Part shown: positions 63,499-64,000 of the stretch, piece by piece
Layout of the letters: each line of letters begins with the position of its first letter
How positions within the stretch are numbered: the first letter of the stretch is position 1
Source of the DNA: Candidatus Bathyarchaeota archaeon
Lineage (GTDB): Archaea; Thermoproteota; Bathyarchaeia; Bathyarchaeales; Bathycorpusculaceae
Reading direction: 5' to 3'
DNA length: 64,000 nucleotides
Assembly (NCBI GenBank): GCA_003164295.1
Contig: PLTA01000054.1
Coordinates: 1-64,000 of the forward strand
Program-made: the position numbers and the translations under genes
Notes under the pieces: model-generated
Told to the model about the DNA's origin: nothing
Database searches by the model: none
The model's input: the letters and a program-made list of their open reading frames with translations, nothing else

Positions 63499-63622
63499 AC
63501 AAACTTCGCATATCTATCCGTAAGTCAACTTTAAGTCTATTTCCATTCTCCCCGAGTCAGAAATCAAGAAAAAACCCGAAATTGCAATAACTATGAATGA
63601 GAGTACACCACATAAGAAGAAA

Positions 63623-63775
63623 TTATGTGCTAAGCCCTTCGTTAGCAACTGTATCCTTATCAAATAAGTATTCGATGTAAGCTCTCAATGTTCGGTTGGT
63701 TTCTTGGGCTCTTTTTTTGATTTCCTCGTGAACTTTTTCGGTAACTGTAATACTTTTGTATCCTTTTCGTGGCAA
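63623..63775 (-). CDS. Ribbon-helix-helix-like regulator
   Basis: About 50 residues from a TTG at 63775; the longer frame to 63847 overlaps its promoter (TATA-like TTATATTT on the minus strand near 63809) and is not used. PRKGYKSITVTEKVHEEIKK matches the first strand and helix of RHH/CopG-type repressors or antitoxins. It is divergent from a paralogue at 63895. Confidence 0.65.
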   Translation of the reverse strand: MPRKGYKSITVTEKVHEEIKKRAQETNRTLRAYIEYLFDKDTVANEGLST

Positions 63776-63894
63776 ACTAACATCTTCAACGTAATTTACC
63801 GAACGACTAAATATAAGATTAACGGTGAGTGTACTAACAAAAAACAAACATATTGAAAAAACTTATAAGAACGTACGTACGCTAACTAACTTGA

Positions 63895-64000
63895 GTGGGA
63901 AACAAAACGCCGAAAAAAGGCTACAAAAGCATCACTGTCAAAGCAGAAGTATACAATTACTTCTTTAAAGAATGGCTCAAAGTCAAACAAGAATACATAA
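63895..64000 (+). CDS. Ribbon-helix-helix-like protein, 3' end cut
   Basis: From GTG at 63895 it reads GNKTPKKGYKSITVKAEVYN and continues out of the window. PKKGYKSITV repeats the core of the divergent gene at 63623. TATA-like CTTATAAG lies about 30 bases upstream, with a TACGTACG-rich stretch between. A promoter shared by two related small DNA-binding genes. Confidence 0.55.
   Translation, partial: MGNKTPKKGYKSITVKAEVYNYFFKEWLKVKQEYI

Noticed and set aside
1..64000. CRISPR arrays, tRNA and rRNA genes
   Set aside because: No regularly spaced repeats of 25-40 bases and no complete cloverleaf found by eye.

Overview
This is a 64-kb A+T-rich chromosomal window from an archaeon. The evidence is archaeal-type PheS/PheT, a uS12-uS7 ribosomal protein pair, the tetrahydromethanopterin (H4MPT) enzyme Mch, Lrp/AsnC and membrane-tethered winged-helix regulators, TATA-like promoters, and surface proteins ending in a VPEF + transmembrane sorting-like tail. 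The combination (H4MPT C1 enzymes, many PAS kinases, no methanogenesis genes visible, many secreted proteins) fits Bathyarchaeia or a relative. That placement is an inference; no 16S gene is present. I found no tRNA, rRNA or CRISPR array.

Layout. 0-0.8 kb: a gene cut by the left edge and a small membrane protein. 1.5-10.3 kb: a surface-protein region with a beta-propeller protein, a caspase-like (clan CD) secreted protein, an operon of two exported proteins behind a three-hairpin leader, and HTH regulators (Tfx-like, membrane winged-helix). 11.7-16.2 kb: a compact run of small overlapping genes ending in a tyrosine recombinase, probably an integrated element. 16.6-25.3 kb: three large PAS histidine kinases, one fused to a receiver domain, with a Rieske protein and two decayed zinc-ribbon genes. 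25.8-37 kb: kdpABC bracketed by two HTH-less Lrp ligand-binding (RAM) proteins, a frameshifted asnB, glnA and an amino-acid permease. Four promoters here share a TTATGA-N5-TCATAA palindrome next to the TATA box, so I read this as a nitrogen/potassium regulon. 37.5-42.7 kb: an IS110 remnant, a phosphate transporter with a PhoU-like partner, a full Lrp regulator, a CitG-like gene, mch and an ECF S-component.

42.8-47.5 kb: two AbiV/HEPN-like genes in opposite orientations with the same 3' flanking element, two micro-genes, a dispersed repeat family, then a coiled-coil protein coupled to a PPP-family phosphatase. This is the most defence-like stretch. 47.6-52.7 kb: an ABC-2 exporter and pheST. 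53-57 kb: a large PQQ-propeller surface protein, a membrane-anchored molybdopterin (sulfite-oxidase fold) protein and tiny zinc proteins. 57.8-64 kb: rps12-rps7, a frameshifted exported protein, a membrane winged-helix regulator, a decayed PAS kinase, an OBG/DRG-type GTPase and two divergent ribbon-helix-helix-like genes, one cut by the right edge.

Several genes carry single-base frameshifts, some in homopolymers (asnB, possibly glnA), so base-calling error must be weighed against real decay. The kinase at 60.7-62.1 kb has too many lesions to be only an error.
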